DNA of 64,000 nucleotides. Source: CBDCWQ01 sp965223435 (GTDB taxonomy: Bacteria > Myxococcota > Kuafuiibacteriia > Kuafuiibacteriales > Kuafuiibacteriaceae). Positions 63,676 through 64,000 of this stretch are shown here, in pieces. Location: the NCBI GenBank assembly GCA_965223435.1, contig CBDCWQ010000001.1:186001-250000 (forward strand), read 5' to 3'. Under the pieces are notes generated by a model. It did not search any database, had not been told where the DNA came from, and saw nothing but the letters and a program-made list of their open reading frames with translations. Made by a program: the position numbers and the translations under genes. Numbering within the stretch: the first letter of the stretch is position 1; each line of letters opens with the position of its first letter.

Positions 63676-63695
63676 ACTTGTGCGTTTCTGTTTAG
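63676..63695 (-). repeat. Second copy of an end-of-gene motif
   Basis: Read on the minus strand, TAAACAGAAACGCACAAGT overlaps the stop codon of the GreA/B-type gene and matches one arm of the inverted repeat at 33255-33291 with a single difference in 19 bases. No opposite arm is present here. Possibly a shared 3'-end or terminator element. Confidence 0.4.
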
Positions 63696-64000
63696 CAGAT
63701 GTCGACTACGGTCCAAGAGTGCCATGCGCCCCGAATCTGGACATCAACACCTTCACCGACCTTCTTTCCCATCAAGCCTTTGCCAATCGGTGAGGCGGGT
63801 GTCAGAACGGATATGAGTCCGTCTCCATGGGGCCCCGTAAGTTCGGTGCCCGCGCCCACCGGAAGGATCACAAAGGTTCGTTCCTCTTCGTCTTCTGCGA
63901 GCAGGTCGACGATCGCACCAAGGGCCACAGCCTGGTTGCGGTTGAAGTGGGGTAGTGGTTTGTTCCTAAAGGTGATGAGACATGCGAGCTCCTCCCTAAT
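63692..64000 (-). CDS. GreA/GreB-type transcription elongation factor, C-terminal part
   Basis: The gene runs off the window; 102 codons are visible and the frame is open to the edge. The end 'VLTPASPIGKGLMGKKVGEG' and 'VDVQIRGAWHSWTVVDIC' is the conserved C-terminal domain of Gre factors (Ser-Pro-x-Gly-x-x-Leu-x-Gly), which rescue backtracked RNA polymerase. The stretch before it ('LLAEDEEERTFVILPVGAG') fits the same domain. The coiled-coil N-terminal part, which would tell GreA from GreB, lies outside. Confidence 0.8.
   Translation of the reverse strand: MREELACLITFRNKPLPHFNRNQAVALGAIVDLLAEDEEERTFVILPVGAGTELTGPHGDGLISVLTPASPIGKGLMGKKVGEGVDVQIRGAWHSWTVVDIC

Overview
The window looks like a piece of chromosome from a large-genome, Gram-negative bacterium of the former Deltaproteobacteria (Myxococcota or Bradymonadales-like). 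I infer this from gene content, not from a marker gene. Supporting signs are several lipoproteins with a Cys-Gly-Gly lipobox, very large exported multi-domain proteins, an FHA/sigma-54 activator, an AgmX-like TonB-type C-terminal domain and a probable UGA-encoded selenoprotein. No rRNA, tRNA, CRISPR array or intact transposase was seen.

Layout. 1-27.5 kb holds the end of a large exported beta-propeller protein, then two tandem genes of about 4,000 codons each. These two encode paralogous exported proteins: a Trp-Gly-Pro-rich N-terminal module, Ig/FN3-like domains, a sialidase-like (BNR) propeller with a Cys cluster, a large helical toroid, then divergent C-terminal parts. 27.6-34.3 kb holds small exported or membrane proteins, an HD-domain protein, a TPR/TonB-like protein, a double-FHA sigma-54 activator with a barrel-like exported protein behind it, and a TIM-barrel-like exported protein. 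A short inverted-repeat element (MITE-like) lies here and has a partial copy upstream of a transglycosylase gene at 40.6 kb. 34.5-42.6 kb is housekeeping: lspA and lgt (lipoprotein maturation), an outer-membrane protein, a LolA-like protein, priA and a transglycosylase with an extra envelope domain. 42.7-46.1 kb is a decayed or mobile patch: tandem repeats, an IS630 fragment, a methyltransferase, a relic of an apolipoprotein N-acyltransferase, and a VapBC-type toxin-antitoxin pair with a palindromic, apparently leaderless promoter. 47-51.7 kb has citrate synthase, a YdjM-like/PlsC fusion and a class 3 lipase without a signal peptide.

52-56 kb carries a third, shortened member of the giant family, split by a one-base frameshift in a T-run. 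Eleven bases after it comes a small zinc-ribbon gene with an in-frame TGA, followed at the right distance by a 7-bp hairpin with a GGUC loop, the layout of a bacterial SECIS element. I consider this a candidate selenoprotein missed by standard ORF calling. 56-60.3 kb has a lipoprotein, a membrane protein, and an overlapping pair made of an Ala-rich amphipathic protein and a trigger-factor-like chaperone. 60.8-63.6 kb is a tight three-gene operon of two unknown proteins and an ATP-dependent DNA-ligase-like protein, a candidate uncharacterised DNA or RNA end-processing system. The window ends inside a GreA/GreB-type gene on the minus strand.

How the genes fit together. Many products act in or build the envelope: lipoprotein processing, peptidoglycan polymerisation, acyl transfer and giant surface proteins. 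The most novel parts are the giant-protein family, the candidate selenoprotein encoded behind its short member, the ligase operon and the chaperone-paired Ala-rich protein.
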